Shown piece after piece: positions 18,047 to 26,049 of a DNA stretch of 64,000 nt. The DNA is from an uncultured Sulfitobacter sp. Lineage in GTDB: Bacteria; Pseudomonadota; Alphaproteobacteria; Rhodobacterales; Rhodobacteraceae. Every line of letters starts with the position of its first letter. Within the stretch, counting starts at the first letter, position 1. The stretch lies in the NCBI GenBank assembly GCA_937138475.1, contig CAKZPD010000005.1, positions 1 through 64,000 of the forward strand. Reading direction: 5' to 3'. The notes beneath the pieces are model-generated. The model saw only the letters and a program-made list of their open reading frames with translations. It was not told the DNA's origin and did no database searches. The translations under genes were made by a program, and so were the position numbers.

Positions 18047-18721
18047 CTAAATATCCCCCGGAACGCCATAGGATGGCGCAGCGCGTGGATCAAGCGCCCG
18101 CTGGACATAGGTGTCAAGCTGCGGCTTGTAGATCCCCCAGATCGAGGTCAACGCCTTGATCGGGCAGTATTCGGTCCAATCGCAGCGCAGATCCGCCACC
18201 GGCCAATCCTGTGCGTCAACGATCAACAGGCCGGCGGAATGCACCGGACCTGCCTCGCCGCCGGCGGTCAACCCGGCCCGCAAGGCCGCCAGCAACCGAT
18301 CCCCGATATGGCCGGAGGTCGCCAGATACGCCGCGACGATGGCGTTGGGGATCTGGTCGTTGGCCAACATATTTCCGCCCGCCGCGACATTTTTTGCCTG
18401 GGCCTCGGCCCAGATGCCCAGCGCTTTGGGGCCAGAATGAACGGCCGTGCGCCCCAGGCCATCCACCGCCAGCACCTGACGGTATTCCATGAACTGCCCC
18501 TGCGTTTTCAGCCTGGCGATTGCGTCAGGGGCCGACAGCCCGGCCCCCATCAAATCCAGCATCCGCGGGCCAAGCGCCGGATCGGTCACATTCTGAGAGG
18601 CCACAGCCCCAACCCCCGCCCGCGCAAAGGCACAGCGCGCCGCCACCGCCGGCGAGGACGATGACACAGCCATGCCGAACATTCCGGTTTGCGGGCAACG
18701 GGCCACCAAGGAAAACGTCAT
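18047..18721 (-). CDS. DUF1028 family protein, putative Ntn-hydrolase
   Basis: Protein of 224 residues matching the DUF1028 family, thought to have an N-terminal-nucleophile hydrolase fold. It begins MTFSLVARCPQTGMFGMAV, so T2 would be the nucleophile after removal of Met. The start overlaps the ridA-like stop by ATGA. It lies in a leftward run of FMO, RidA and DUF1028, followed 81 bases on by sulfatase and maturase. The substrate is unknown; an amide or imine-related product of the monooxygenase is a guess. Confidence 0.85.
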   Translation of the reverse strand: MTFSLVARCPQTGMFGMAVSSSSPAVAARCAFARAGVGAVASQNVTDPALGPRMLDLMGAGLSAPDAIARLKTQGQFMEYRQVLAVDGLGRTAVHSGPKALGIWAEAQAKNVAAGGNMLANDQIPNAIVAAYLATSGHIGDRLLAALRAGLTAGGEAGPVHSAGLLIVDAQDWPVADLRCDWTEYCPIKALTSIWGIYKPQLDTYVQRALDPRAAPSYGVPGDI

Positions 18722-19143
18722 GCCTCCCCCTCGGGGATCACGGCGGTTCCGTCGATCTCGACCAACCATTCTGGCCGGGCAAGGGCCTGCACCACCAGCC
18801 CGGTCGACACGGGATGCACCCCTTTGATATATTCGCCCATGGTGCGATATACTGCCTCGCGGTGGCGCACATCGGTGATATAAACCACGACCTTGACCAG
18901 ATGCTCCATCTTGCCGCCCGCCTCTTCGATCAGCTGGCGAATATTTTGCATGACCTTATGCGTTTGCACCACAGGATCATGGCTGTCGATGTTCTTGGCG
19001 TCATCAAGGTTTTGCGGGCATTGCCCGCGCAGCCAAACGATGCGCCCGCCTTGTGTCACCACCGCTTGGCTTAGGTCATTGTCAAGGTTTTGCTCAGGAT
19101 AGGTGTCCTTGGTGTTGAACGTGCGGATGCGACGGTGCGCCAT
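18718..19143 (-). CDS. RidA/YjgF family protein
   Basis: RidA-family protein of 141 residues; members hydrolyse reactive enamines or imines or act in amine catabolism. Conserved elements include IRTFNTKDTYPEQN, GQCPQNLDD, LIEEAGGKMEHLVKVVVYITD and a C-terminal ARPEWLVEIDGTAVIP. The arginine of the usual IRQ-type ligand site is not clear. AAGGA precedes the start. It lies 15 bases after the flavin monooxygenase gene and overlaps the DUF1028 gene, so the three probably act together on an amine-derived intermediate (inference). Confidence 0.88.
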   Translation of the reverse strand: MAHRRIRTFNTKDTYPEQNLDNDLSQAVVTQGGRIVWLRGQCPQNLDDAKNIDSHDPVVQTHKVMQNIRQLIEEAGGKMEHLVKVVVYITDVRHREAVYRTMGEYIKGVHPVSTGLVVQALARPEWLVEIDGTAVIPEGEA

Positions 19144-19158
19144 GATCTGGTCCTTGGG

Positions 19159-20430
19159 TTATTCAGCAGCCGCCTGAACGATGGCCGCATTGCCGCTGTA
19201 TTGTAAATAGGCGCGTTGAATGGCGATCTGATCGGCGATGTGTTTGGCATCATGCCACACCCCCCAAAGAAACGATGACCCGCGCCGCGATTGCCAGGGC
19301 AGCCCCAAGAAATAGACATCAGGCGCCGCCGACAGGCCGCGCTGATGGATGGGCGCGCCCTTTTCGTCAAAGGCATCAACCTTGAGCCAATCAAAATCCT
19401 GGCGAAAGCCAGTGGCCCATATGATCGTGCTGATACCCTCTTGCGTCAGGTTCAGCTTGCGGATCGGGTCACGGATACAGGCGGCATCCGGCAAGATGCG
19501 CCGGGCGTCCGGGTCAGGCGGCAGATCAAGGCCGGTGCGCTGAATATAGGCATCCGCCAGATCCAGCAGCCGGTGATAATCCGCGTCGCCCGTCGCCAGG
19601 TTGGCGCCAAGATCATCTGCAAATTCAAGCGCACCGTCCTGAAAGGCGCAGGTGCGACCTGTCAGGGTGACCCCCTCTTGCGCCAACCGGCGAAAATCCA
19701 TGGTATGCCCGCCATAGGCGCCGCTGACCGCGATTGTCACATGTTCGGTTCCGGGGGCCGGGGCGGCAATATCCCACAGCCCCAACACGCCCAGCCACCA
19801 GACATAATCCCGTCCACGATATCGGCGCGGCGGACGCCCATGCGGGCCAACCGACAAAAACACCCGCCGGCCCGCGCGGCGCAGCTCATCCGCGATCTGC
19901 GCCCCGGACGATCCCCCGCCAACCACCATAACCGCCCCGGCAGGAAGCTGATCTGGGTTCTTATAGAAGAATGAATGAAGCTGTTTGACCCCTGCGGTCT
20001 GTGGCACGATTTTCGGCAAAACCGGATGTTGAAAGGCGCCAGTGGCCGCAACGATGCGCCGGGCAACAATATCCCCCGCCGAAGTCTGCACCAAAAAGCC
20101 GCCCTGACCGGGCAGGCGCACCGCTTGGGTGACCTTGACCCCTTGACGGATCGGCGCCTTGATCATCGCGGCATAATCGACAAGATACTGCGCCATGCGG
20201 TCTTTGCCCACAAACGCATCGGGGTCGCTGTCGGTGAATTCCAGGCTGGGAAACCGATCATGCCAGGCGGGGCCGTTCGCCATCAACCCATCCCAGCGCC
20301 CGGTGCGCCATGCCTCGGCTGTGCGGTCCTTTTCCAGCACAATATGCGGCACACCCGCTTGGCTTAGGTGTTCGCTCATTGCGATGCCAGCCTGCCCGCC
20401 CCCAACAACCAGCGTGTCGATCTTCTCCAT
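19159..20430 (-). CDS. Flavin-containing monooxygenase
   Basis: FAD- and NADPH-dependent monooxygenase of 423 residues, class B. The FAD fingerprint GGGQAGIAMSEHL is at residues 10-22 and the NADP fingerprint GGGSSGAQIADEL near the middle, with an ATGAF motif before it and an IIWATGF motif in the C-terminal part. Such enzymes oxidise nitrogen, sulfur or carbonyl carbon. It is the first gene of a leftward run with RidA and DUF1028 genes. A perfect 17-base palindrome lies 107-123 bases upstream. The substrate is unknown. Confidence 0.9.
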   Translation of the reverse strand: MEKIDTLVVGGGQAGIAMSEHLSQAGVPHIVLEKDRTAEAWRTGRWDGLMANGPAWHDRFPSLEFTDSDPDAFVGKDRMAQYLVDYAAMIKAPIRQGVKVTQAVRLPGQGGFLVQTSAGDIVARRIVAATGAFQHPVLPKIVPQTAGVKQLHSFFYKNPDQLPAGAVMVVGGGSSGAQIADELRRAGRRVFLSVGPHGRPPRRYRGRDYVWWLGVLGLWDIAAPAPGTEHVTIAVSGAYGGHTMDFRRLAQEGVTLTGRTCAFQDGALEFADDLGANLATGDADYHRLLDLADAYIQRTGLDLPPDPDARRILPDAACIRDPIRKLNLTQEGISTIIWATGFRQDFDWLKVDAFDEKGAPIHQRGLSAAPDVYFLGLPWQSRRGSSFLWGVWHDAKHIADQIAIQRAYLQYSGNAAIVQAAAE

Positions 20431-20536
20431 CTGTCTTTCGCCCCTTCGGCAATCACCATCCCAGCCCCCAACAGGCCGCGATCGCCGGTTTAAACCAGGC
20501 CTGCATAGGCGGAAATTATGATTTGATGCGCCCCTG

Positions 20537-20553
20537 ATTAGGCAATGCCTAAT
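20537..20553. promoter_or_regulatory. Perfect palindrome upstream of the FMO-RidA-DUF1028 genes
   Basis: ATTAGGCA-A-TGCCTAAT is a perfect 17-base palindrome. It lies between the FMO start (20430) and the end of the third IclR gene, in an otherwise gene-free 156 bases. It looks like a dimeric repressor or activator site; it also fits the loose LysR T-N11-A pattern. The regulator is not identified. Confidence 0.55.
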
Positions 20554-20586
20554 TAAATAAGCACCCCTGCCCGGTAAGGAAATCCA

Positions 20587-21405
20587 TCACAGGTGTGGGA
20601 TCAACGGGGCATCGCCAGCGCCCAGCAAACGGGAAATCCGCGCCGCCGTATCCCGGACACTTTTGACAATTGTCTCGGGCACCACAGCACCCACTTCGGC
20701 GTTGGTGGTGGCGTTGATGGCGGCAATCACCTTGCCGGTCATATCGCGCAGCGGGGCCGCCACTGAGGTCATCCCCGCCTCAAAACTGCCGATTTGAATA
20801 ACCGTTTCTGATGCCCGATCTTGCTGGGCTTGGCGCAGCAGCTGGCCCGTCATCCTGTCGCTGGGGTGCGGCAGCTGGCGGTTCTTGCGCAGCACCGCGA
20901 TCAAGGTGTCTTGATCCAGATCCGCCAACAAAACCCGTCCCATTGTTGTGCTGGCTGCGGGAAGACGGCTGCCGACATGAACGATACTGCCCAGGCCAAG
21001 ACGGCTGGGCACGCGCAACATATAGAGCACCTGCGCCGCATCCCGCACGCCAAGATGTGTTGACCAATCGGTGTCATCGCGCAGGCGCTCAAGCTCTGGC
21101 AGGGCGATTTCGACCAGCTCGCGGGTGGCAAGATAACCAAAGCCAAGCCGCATGACCGCCGGACCCAGGGCATAGGTTTTTCGGGCAGGATCGTGCAGCA
21201 GATACCCCATCTGCGCCAATGTATAAACCGTGCGAAACGCGGCGGACCGGCTAAGGTCGATGGCGCGCGCAATATCTGACAGGGTCATCTCGCGGTGCTC
21301 GGGGGTGAACACGGACAACACCGCAAGCCCACGCATCAGTCCCGGCACAAGATAGCGATCCTCGGTTGGGTCAAGCCGGCTGTCGGGGTCATGTGTTTTA
21401 TCCAT
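20587..21405 (-). CDS. IclR-family transcriptional regulator (third)
   Basis: IclR regulator of 272 residues with an N-terminal winged helix (GLMRGLAVLSVFTPEH, LSRSAAFRTVYTLAQMGYL) and an effector domain (STHLGVRDAAQVLYMLRV, ASTTMGRVLLADLDQD, IGSFEAGMTSVAAPLRD). It resembles the PcaR/PobR side of the family. It diverges from the bicupin gene with about 84 bases between starts and lies downstream of nothing obvious. A 16-base palindrome spans its own start codon. Candidate targets are the bicupin gene and the FMO run. Confidence 0.9.
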   Translation of the reverse strand: MDKTHDPDSRLDPTEDRYLVPGLMRGLAVLSVFTPEHREMTLSDIARAIDLSRSAAFRTVYTLAQMGYLLHDPARKTYALGPAVMRLGFGYLATRELVEIALPELERLRDDTDWSTHLGVRDAAQVLYMLRVPSRLGLGSIVHVGSRLPAASTTMGRVLLADLDQDTLIAVLRKNRQLPHPSDRMTGQLLRQAQQDRASETVIQIGSFEAGMTSVAAPLRDMTGKVIAAINATTNAEVGAVVPETIVKSVRDTAARISRLLGAGDAPLIPHL

Positions 21406-21410
21406 AAAAC
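21395..21410. promoter_or_regulatory. Palindrome spanning the third iclR start codon
   Basis: GTTTTAT-CC-ATAAAAC is a perfect 7-2-7 inverted repeat covering the ATG of the third IclR gene. It may be an autoregulatory operator in the short divergent region with the bicupin gene. Coding constraint (M-D-K-T) could produce part of it by chance. Confidence 0.4.
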
Positions 21411-21489
21411 GAGATATAGAATATGAAACGCCGCGTTGCTAGCCAGAAGGCCACAACAACCGATGACGAACATCACAATGGGGGTCGCC

Positions 21490-22437
21490 ATGAACATCCA
21501 AGATAAATCCATTTCGACGCTGGCCAAGGATTTGGCGGCGCATACGGGGCGCTTTACCGGCAAGACATTCGATTGGAACGCCTTTCCGTCGAACGCCGGA
21601 TTTGCCGATCTGGAACGGGCGCAGATGCGCTATATCGGGGCGGGCGGGTCGCCCAAGGTCGGAGACACATCGACGCTAAAGCCCGACCACTTTACCCTGT
21701 CGCTGATTTATAAAGAACCGGGCAAATACGCCGCCTGTCACAGCCACGAGATCGAAGAAAGCTTTTTGATCATCAACGGGGCGCTGATCGTTGGCTGGGA
21801 GCGCGATGGCGAAGTGGTCGAGGTCAATCTTGGCCCCAAGGACATGATATTGAACGCCCGCGATGTCGGCCATGGCTTTCGGGTCGACGGCCCCGAGCCG
21901 GTCTTGATGACCATCTCGGTGGATGTCGGGAAACCCTTGCCACCCAAATACCATTACCACCCCAAGGAACACGCCCCGGAACTGGCGCGCAGTTTTGGCG
22001 CCGCACCGGGAAAGACCCTGCCATTTGATCGAAACGGGGCGCATCCGCTGCAACAACAGATGGGTAAATTCGTCATTCGCCATGCCGAAGCGCCCACAAT
22101 TTGGGAAGACGCCGGCTTTGCCCGCAAGGTATATGTGGGCGATGGCGGCGTGGTCAATGACAGCTGCCGGAAGGAAATGTGGGACATCCCAAGCCGCGTT
22201 GGCGTGCAACCATTCACCCGCAAGGTCGAAGACGCTTTTCTGGTTCTGGAAGGATCATTGACCGTCGGATGGGAAGAAAACGGCGAAACCGTCGAGGTCG
22301 AACTTGGCCCACGCGATCTGGTCAAAACCCCGGCAGGGCGCAAACATTGGTTCCGCAACAACTCCGCCGGCCATGCAACCGTCTGGACCGTCATCGGCAC
22401 GGCGCAAGACGATCAGCTTCGCTATGTAAAGGCCTGA
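21490..22437 (+). CDS. Bicupin protein
   Basis: Protein of 315 residues with two cupin domains. The first (about residues 70-145) keeps metal ligands: HSHEIEE and a later GHGF histidine. In the second (about 235-310) the HxH pair is replaced by FTRK, with only the glutamate (VEDAF) and the late histidine (GRKHWF) left, so only the first site probably binds metal. The start ATG 21490 follows GGGGG; ATG 21478 is an alternative. It diverges from the third IclR gene. It could be a ring-cleaving dioxygenase, isomerase or sensor; I cannot choose. Confidence 0.8.
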   Translation: MNIQDKSISTLAKDLAAHTGRFTGKTFDWNAFPSNAGFADLERAQMRYIGAGGSPKVGDTSTLKPDHFTLSLIYKEPGKYAACHSHEIEESFLIINGALIVGWERDGEVVEVNLGPKDMILNARDVGHGFRVDGPEPVLMTISVDVGKPLPPKYHYHPKEHAPELARSFGAAPGKTLPFDRNGAHPLQQQMGKFVIRHAEAPTIWEDAGFARKVYVGDGGVVNDSCRKEMWDIPSRVGVQPFTRKVEDAFLVLEGSLTVGWEENGETVEVELGPRDLVKTPAGRKHWFRNNSAGHATVWTVIGTAQDDQLRYVKA

Positions 22438-22443
22438 GCATAG

Positions 22444-22478
22444 CGCACCCGCCGCCCTTACATCAGGCGGCGGGTGCG
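22444..22478. terminator. Hairpin between convergent bicupin and FAD monooxygenase genes
   Basis: A 13-bp perfect stem (22444-22456 with 22466-22478) with a nine-base loop lies between two convergent gene ends and is followed by TTAT on the + strand. The strong GC stem makes it a plausible bidirectional terminator despite a poor T-tract. Confidence 0.6.
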
Positions 22479-22491
22479 TTATCTGTTGCAC

Positions 22492-23634
22492 TCAGCCGAT
22501 ATCTGCCAAGGGCACGGTCCAGGCGTGATATCCATAAACCCAATCGGCGTTGCCGCCTTCCTTTAGCCATTCATTGGCCAGCGATCCGCGCTGAATTTCC
22601 GCGGTGCGGTCGCGCCGGGCATCTTCATAGGCGCCAAGCGCGGCGGGAACATCACCGGGCGACCCTGAAATGGCCCGCGCCAGGACCACCGCGTCTTCGA
22701 TTGCCATACAGGCCCCCTGCGCCATGAACGGCACCATCGGATGGGCCGCATCCCCCAGCAACGTCGCACGCCCCTGTGACCAACTCGGCATTGGGTCACG
22801 CACATGCAGCGCCGAACGCGTAACCGCGTGGCAAGCGTCAAGCAGGGCGCGGGCCTCGGGATGAAAATCTTGATAGGCAGCGCGCAAAACGCCAATATCC
22901 CCCGGAAGGGTCCACCCTTCGGTTTGCCAGTCGGATTGCGGCGTTGTGGCGAACACGAAAACCTCGCGGCCGCCGGTCAAAGGAAAGGTCACAATTTGGC
23001 GGGCAGGATCCGGCCCCCACCATTTGGTAAAGCTGTCAAGGTTGGCGATCCCGTCAAGGGCCGCACGCGGGACAACCGCCCGCCATGAGACAAGGCCGGT
23101 AAAGCGTGGCGCGTCCGCACCAAACATCGCCGAGCGAAGCACAGAGTGAATGCCATCAGCACCAATCAGCACGTCGGCCTGAATTTGGCTGCCGTCCTCC
23201 AAATCTATGGCGGCTGAGGCCGGTGTTTGCGTGACCCCCTGCGCCGCAACACCAAAGCGGATGGTGCCAGGGATCAGGGCCGCCTCAAGCGCTGCCAGCA
23301 AGTCCGCCCGGTGAATGGTCAATTGCGGGGCGCCATATTTTTCCTCGGCGGCGGCGCTCATGGGCAACCGCGAGGTCTCTCGACCGTCGTCCCACATTCG
23401 ACTGATCCGGTATTCAGGTCTGGCCGCCGTTTCGCGCAATCGCGCGCCGATCTGACCGCCAAGCCCATCCAATGCATGCACCGCATTCGGGGTCAGGTTC
23501 ACATCCGCGCCAACCCGACCAAAGGCCGAGGTGCGTTCAAAAATGGATACATCGTGCCCCTTGGCTTGCAACGCAATGGCGGCCGTCATCCCGCCAACAC
23601 CACCCCCAACAATTGCTATTCTCAATGGCTTCAT
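22492..23634 (-). CDS. FAD-dependent aromatic monooxygenase, salicylate/6-hydroxynicotinate hydroxylase type
   Basis: Single-component flavoprotein hydroxylase of 380 residues. It has the FAD fingerprint GGGVGGMTAAIAL (9-21), the DG motif (VLIGADGIHSVLRS) and the GD motif (GDAAHPMVPFMAQGA). Relatives include salicylate 1-hydroxylase and 6-hydroxynicotinate 3-monooxygenase, which hydroxylate with loss of carboxyl. ATG 23634 is used; a GTG lies 12 bases upstream. It diverges from the Rieske operon, and an operator copy lies just upstream. In the pathway it could prepare the ring for extradiol cleavage (inference). Confidence 0.9.
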   Translation of the reverse strand: MKPLRIAIVGGGVGGMTAAIALQAKGHDVSIFERTSAFGRVGADVNLTPNAVHALDGLGGQIGARLRETAARPEYRISRMWDDGRETSRLPMSAAAEEKYGAPQLTIHRADLLAALEAALIPGTIRFGVAAQGVTQTPASAAIDLEDGSQIQADVLIGADGIHSVLRSAMFGADAPRFTGLVSWRAVVPRAALDGIANLDSFTKWWGPDPARQIVTFPLTGGREVFVFATTPQSDWQTEGWTLPGDIGVLRAAYQDFHPEARALLDACHAVTRSALHVRDPMPSWSQGRATLLGDAAHPMVPFMAQGACMAIEDAVVLARAISGSPGDVPAALGAYEDARRDRTAEIQRGSLANEWLKEGGNADWVYGYHAWTVPLADIG

Positions 23635-23650
23635 GGACGTTCTCACTTAT

Positions 23651-23679
23651 TGTTCAAATATAAACTATTCGTTCAATAA
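23651..23679 (-). promoter_or_regulatory. Operator-like repeat, site C
   Basis: Read on the - strand, ATTGAAC, five variable bases, then GTTTATATTTGAACA. It is an inverted copy of site B about 105 bases away. It lies 17-45 bases before the FAD monooxygenase start, where a bound regulator would block or assist polymerase. Confidence 0.65.
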
Positions 23680-23783
23680 ATAACATTCCTGCATCTAGCG
23701 CATTTGTCAATTCCCTGCATTCCACTGCCGATCTGAAAATGGAAGGGGCAAACAGGGTTGACAGTGCCGACCCTCAAGGGCAA

Positions 23784-23816
23784 TCTATATTGAACATACT
23801 GTTTATATTTGAACAC
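23784..23816 (+). promoter_or_regulatory. Operator-like repeat, site B
   Basis: The site reads TCTATATTGAACATA, then CTGTTTATATTTGAACA. Its first 15 bases equal site A at 1229, and the last 15 equal site C. It lies 34-66 bases before the first gene of the Rieske operon. An IclR dimer or tetramer, probably the one encoded at 1351-2148, is the expected ligand. Confidence 0.65.
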
Positions 23817-23849
23817 ATGCACGACTAGATCGATGGGGAAGGGGGAAAC

Positions 23850-24161
23850 ATGATGCAAAATGATACATTCAAAGACAGGCTGTCCGACCGCGCCAAGGAT
23901 ACCAGCCGGCCAATGCTGGCCCACCAATGCCAAGGCCGTGCGCTGACGGCGCAGGAAATGGCGCTGGCAGATGCGCTGATGGACATCTATCGCACCGATG
24001 GACATGACTTTGACCAAGTCGCCGCTGCCCTTCAGGCACGCGGTATTGCCGCGCCCAAATCTGGGCAAACCGATTGGACAAAGGCCCTGCTTGCCGCAGA
24101 GCTTGCGGCGATCAACGCTGACCTTGACGCAGCCTATGCCGAACACGGCTATGGCGCCTAG
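23850..24161 (+). CDS. Small protein with recombinase-like helix-turn-helix
   Basis: Protein of 103 residues, first gene of the Rieske operon, behind a good AAGGGGG ribosome site. Residues about 32-75 (LTAQEMALADALM, DFDQVAAALQARGIAAPKSG) resemble the HTH that follows the catalytic domain in large serine recombinases, but no recombinase is present. It might regulate the operon or act as a small partner of the oxygenase. The rest is helical and acidic. Function is not established; the position at the operon head argues that it is real. Confidence 0.7.
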   Translation: MMQNDTFKDRLSDRAKDTSRPMLAHQCQGRALTAQEMALADALMDIYRTDGHDFDQVAAALQARGIAAPKSGQTDWTKALLAAELAAINADLDAAYAEHGYGA

Positions 24162-24259
24162 GCGCCCCAATCGCGCGCCATAGGGCACATCAGCCCGCCC
24201 CGCGCCCGCGCGCCGCTGACCACAGGCAGATCGGGCCACACGACAAGAAAGACGGAAAA

Positions 24260-25318
24260 ATGACCCAGACCACCGATAAGAAGGCCCTGATCGAACAGCG
24301 CGTCAATCAAGGACTGCGCGGACAATGGTATCCGGTGTGCAAATCGGTCGAAGTCAAAGCATCCTGCCCCTATGGAACCCGCCTGCTGGGTGAAAAAATC
24401 GTGCTGTGGCGCGATCAGGCCGGCAAGTTGCGCTGTATCGAGGACTTCTGCCCGCATCGCGGCGCGCCGCTAAGCTTTGGGGAAATTCACCAAGGTCACA
24501 TCAGCTGCCGGTATCACGGGGTAAAAGTCGACGGCGACGGCGTGGTCGTCGAAGTGCCGGCAATGCCGGAATGTGCGCTTGAGGGGCGCAAGGCCGTCGC
24601 CTCATACACGGTGACCGAAGCCAATGACGCGGTGTTTGTCTATGTTCCCTCAGTTGACCGGCCGGATGCGCCGGAATTGGTCATCCCCGATGTTATGCGC
24701 GATGACACATGGGCCGGGTTCTTGTGCACCTCGGTCTGGGGGGCGAATTATCGCTATGCCTTGGATAACCTCGCGGATCCGATGCACGGCTGCTATCTTC
24801 ATGCTGAAAGCTTTACCCTGGCCTATGGGTCAAAGCAGGATCTGATGACGCTGGACAAAACTGACAGCGGCTTTCGCATTTCCCGCGTTGGCCAGACCGG
24901 CGAAAACTTTGATTGGACCGAATTCGAAGTGCATCCAGGCGGCATGTTCTGCTTTTTGGAAATCCCATACCCGCCCGCCGCCGGACCGGGCGGGGTCTTT
25001 CGCATTGTCGGCTTTGTGACACCGATGGATGCGCGCACAACCAAAGTGTTTTTCTGGCGGATGCGACAAGTAGAAGGTCTGGCCCGCGAAAGCTGGCGTT
25101 TTTTGTATCGGGCCAAGATGGAAAGCACCCATTGGGACGTGCTTGAACAAGACCGCGTGATGCTTGAGGGAATGCCCGATGATGCCCGCAAGCGCGAGAT
25201 GCTGTATCAGCACGATCTGGGCGTCAGCCGTATCCGTCAAATTCTGACACGCGCGGCAAAAGCCCAGATCGAGGCCGAATTGACGCAAGATACCGCAACG
25301 GCCGATCAAGCATGTTAA
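24260..25318 (+). CDS. Rieske non-heme iron aromatic oxygenase, alpha subunit
   Basis: Terminal oxygenase of 352 residues that inserts oxygen into an aromatic or related ring. The Rieske [2Fe-2S] ligands are CPHRGAPL (near residue 70) and CRYHG (near 88); the mononuclear iron site is NLADPMHGCYLH (about 173-184). No beta-subunit gene is nearby, so it is the alpha-only, vanillate O-demethylase/phthalate-oxygenase-like type. GGAAAA precedes the start. It overlaps the SDR gene by seven bases. Reductase and flavodoxin genes 7-8 kb downstream in the same operon probably supply electrons. Confidence 0.93.
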   Translation: MTQTTDKKALIEQRVNQGLRGQWYPVCKSVEVKASCPYGTRLLGEKIVLWRDQAGKLRCIEDFCPHRGAPLSFGEIHQGHISCRYHGVKVDGDGVVVEVPAMPECALEGRKAVASYTVTEANDAVFVYVPSVDRPDAPELVIPDVMRDDTWAGFLCTSVWGANYRYALDNLADPMHGCYLHAESFTLAYGSKQDLMTLDKTDSGFRISRVGQTGENFDWTEFEVHPGGMFCFLEIPYPPAAGPGGVFRIVGFVTPMDARTTKVFFWRMRQVEGLARESWRFLYRAKMESTHWDVLEQDRVMLEGMPDDARKREMLYQHDLGVSRIRQILTRAAKAQIEAELTQDTATADQAC

Positions 25319-26049
25319 CGGATCGGCATATCTTGGTAACCGGCGCGGCGCGGGGGCTTGGGGCGGTGATTGCACAAGCCCTGAGCGAGCACGGCGCCCG
25401 TCTGTATCTTGCCGATATTGCCCATGACGAAGGCCGCGCCACAGCCGATCGGATCGGGGCACAGTTTTTCCCGCTTGATCTGGGCGATGCCGCCCAAATC
25501 AACGCTTTGGCACGCGATCTGGGTGGGCAAACCGGCGGCAAGCTGGACGGGCTGGTCAACAATGGCGCCATCGCAACCGGTATCGGCGGCATCGGATTTG
25601 AAGCCGTCGACATCGACACCTGGGACAAAGTTCAGCGGGTCAACGTTCGGGGCACCTGGCTTATGACCCGCGCCTGCGCACCGCTTTTGCGTGCGTCAGA
25701 TGGTGGAAGGGTGGTGAATGTGGCCTCGGACACCGCGCTTTGGGGTGCGCCGAACCTTTTGCCCTATGTTGCAAGCAAAGGCGCGGTGATGGCCATGACC
25801 CATTCCCTCGCTCGCGAGTTGGGGCCGGATCGTATCGCGGTCACGGCAGTTGCGCCCGGTATCCTGACGACCCCCTCGACCGACTATGTTCCCGCGGAAC
25901 GTCACCGCCACTATGCCGAAGGTCGCGCGATCACTGGCCCGCAAGATCCGGGCGAGATCACCGATGTGATCGCCTTCTTGCTGACCCAAGGGGCTTTGAC
26001 CCTGACGGGGCAAGTCCTGCCCGTCAACAATGGCTTTGTTTTCAAATGA
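25312..26049 (+). CDS. Short-chain dehydrogenase/reductase
   Basis: NAD(P)-dependent SDR of 245 residues. It has the cofactor motif TGAARGLG (10-17), NNGA, and an intact catalytic set including YVASK. It directly overlaps the Rieske oxygenase gene, so oxidation of a cis-diol or hydroxylated product is the likely role (inference). It overlaps the alpha/beta hydrolase gene by ATGA. Confidence 0.9.
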   Translation: MLTDRHILVTGAARGLGAVIAQALSEHGARLYLADIAHDEGRATADRIGAQFFPLDLGDAAQINALARDLGGQTGGKLDGLVNNGAIATGIGGIGFEAVDIDTWDKVQRVNVRGTWLMTRACAPLLRASDGGRVVNVASDTALWGAPNLLPYVASKGAVMAMTHSLARELGPDRIAVTAVAPGILTTPSTDYVPAERHRHYAEGRAITGPQDPGEITDVIAFLLTQGALTLTGQVLPVNNGFVFK

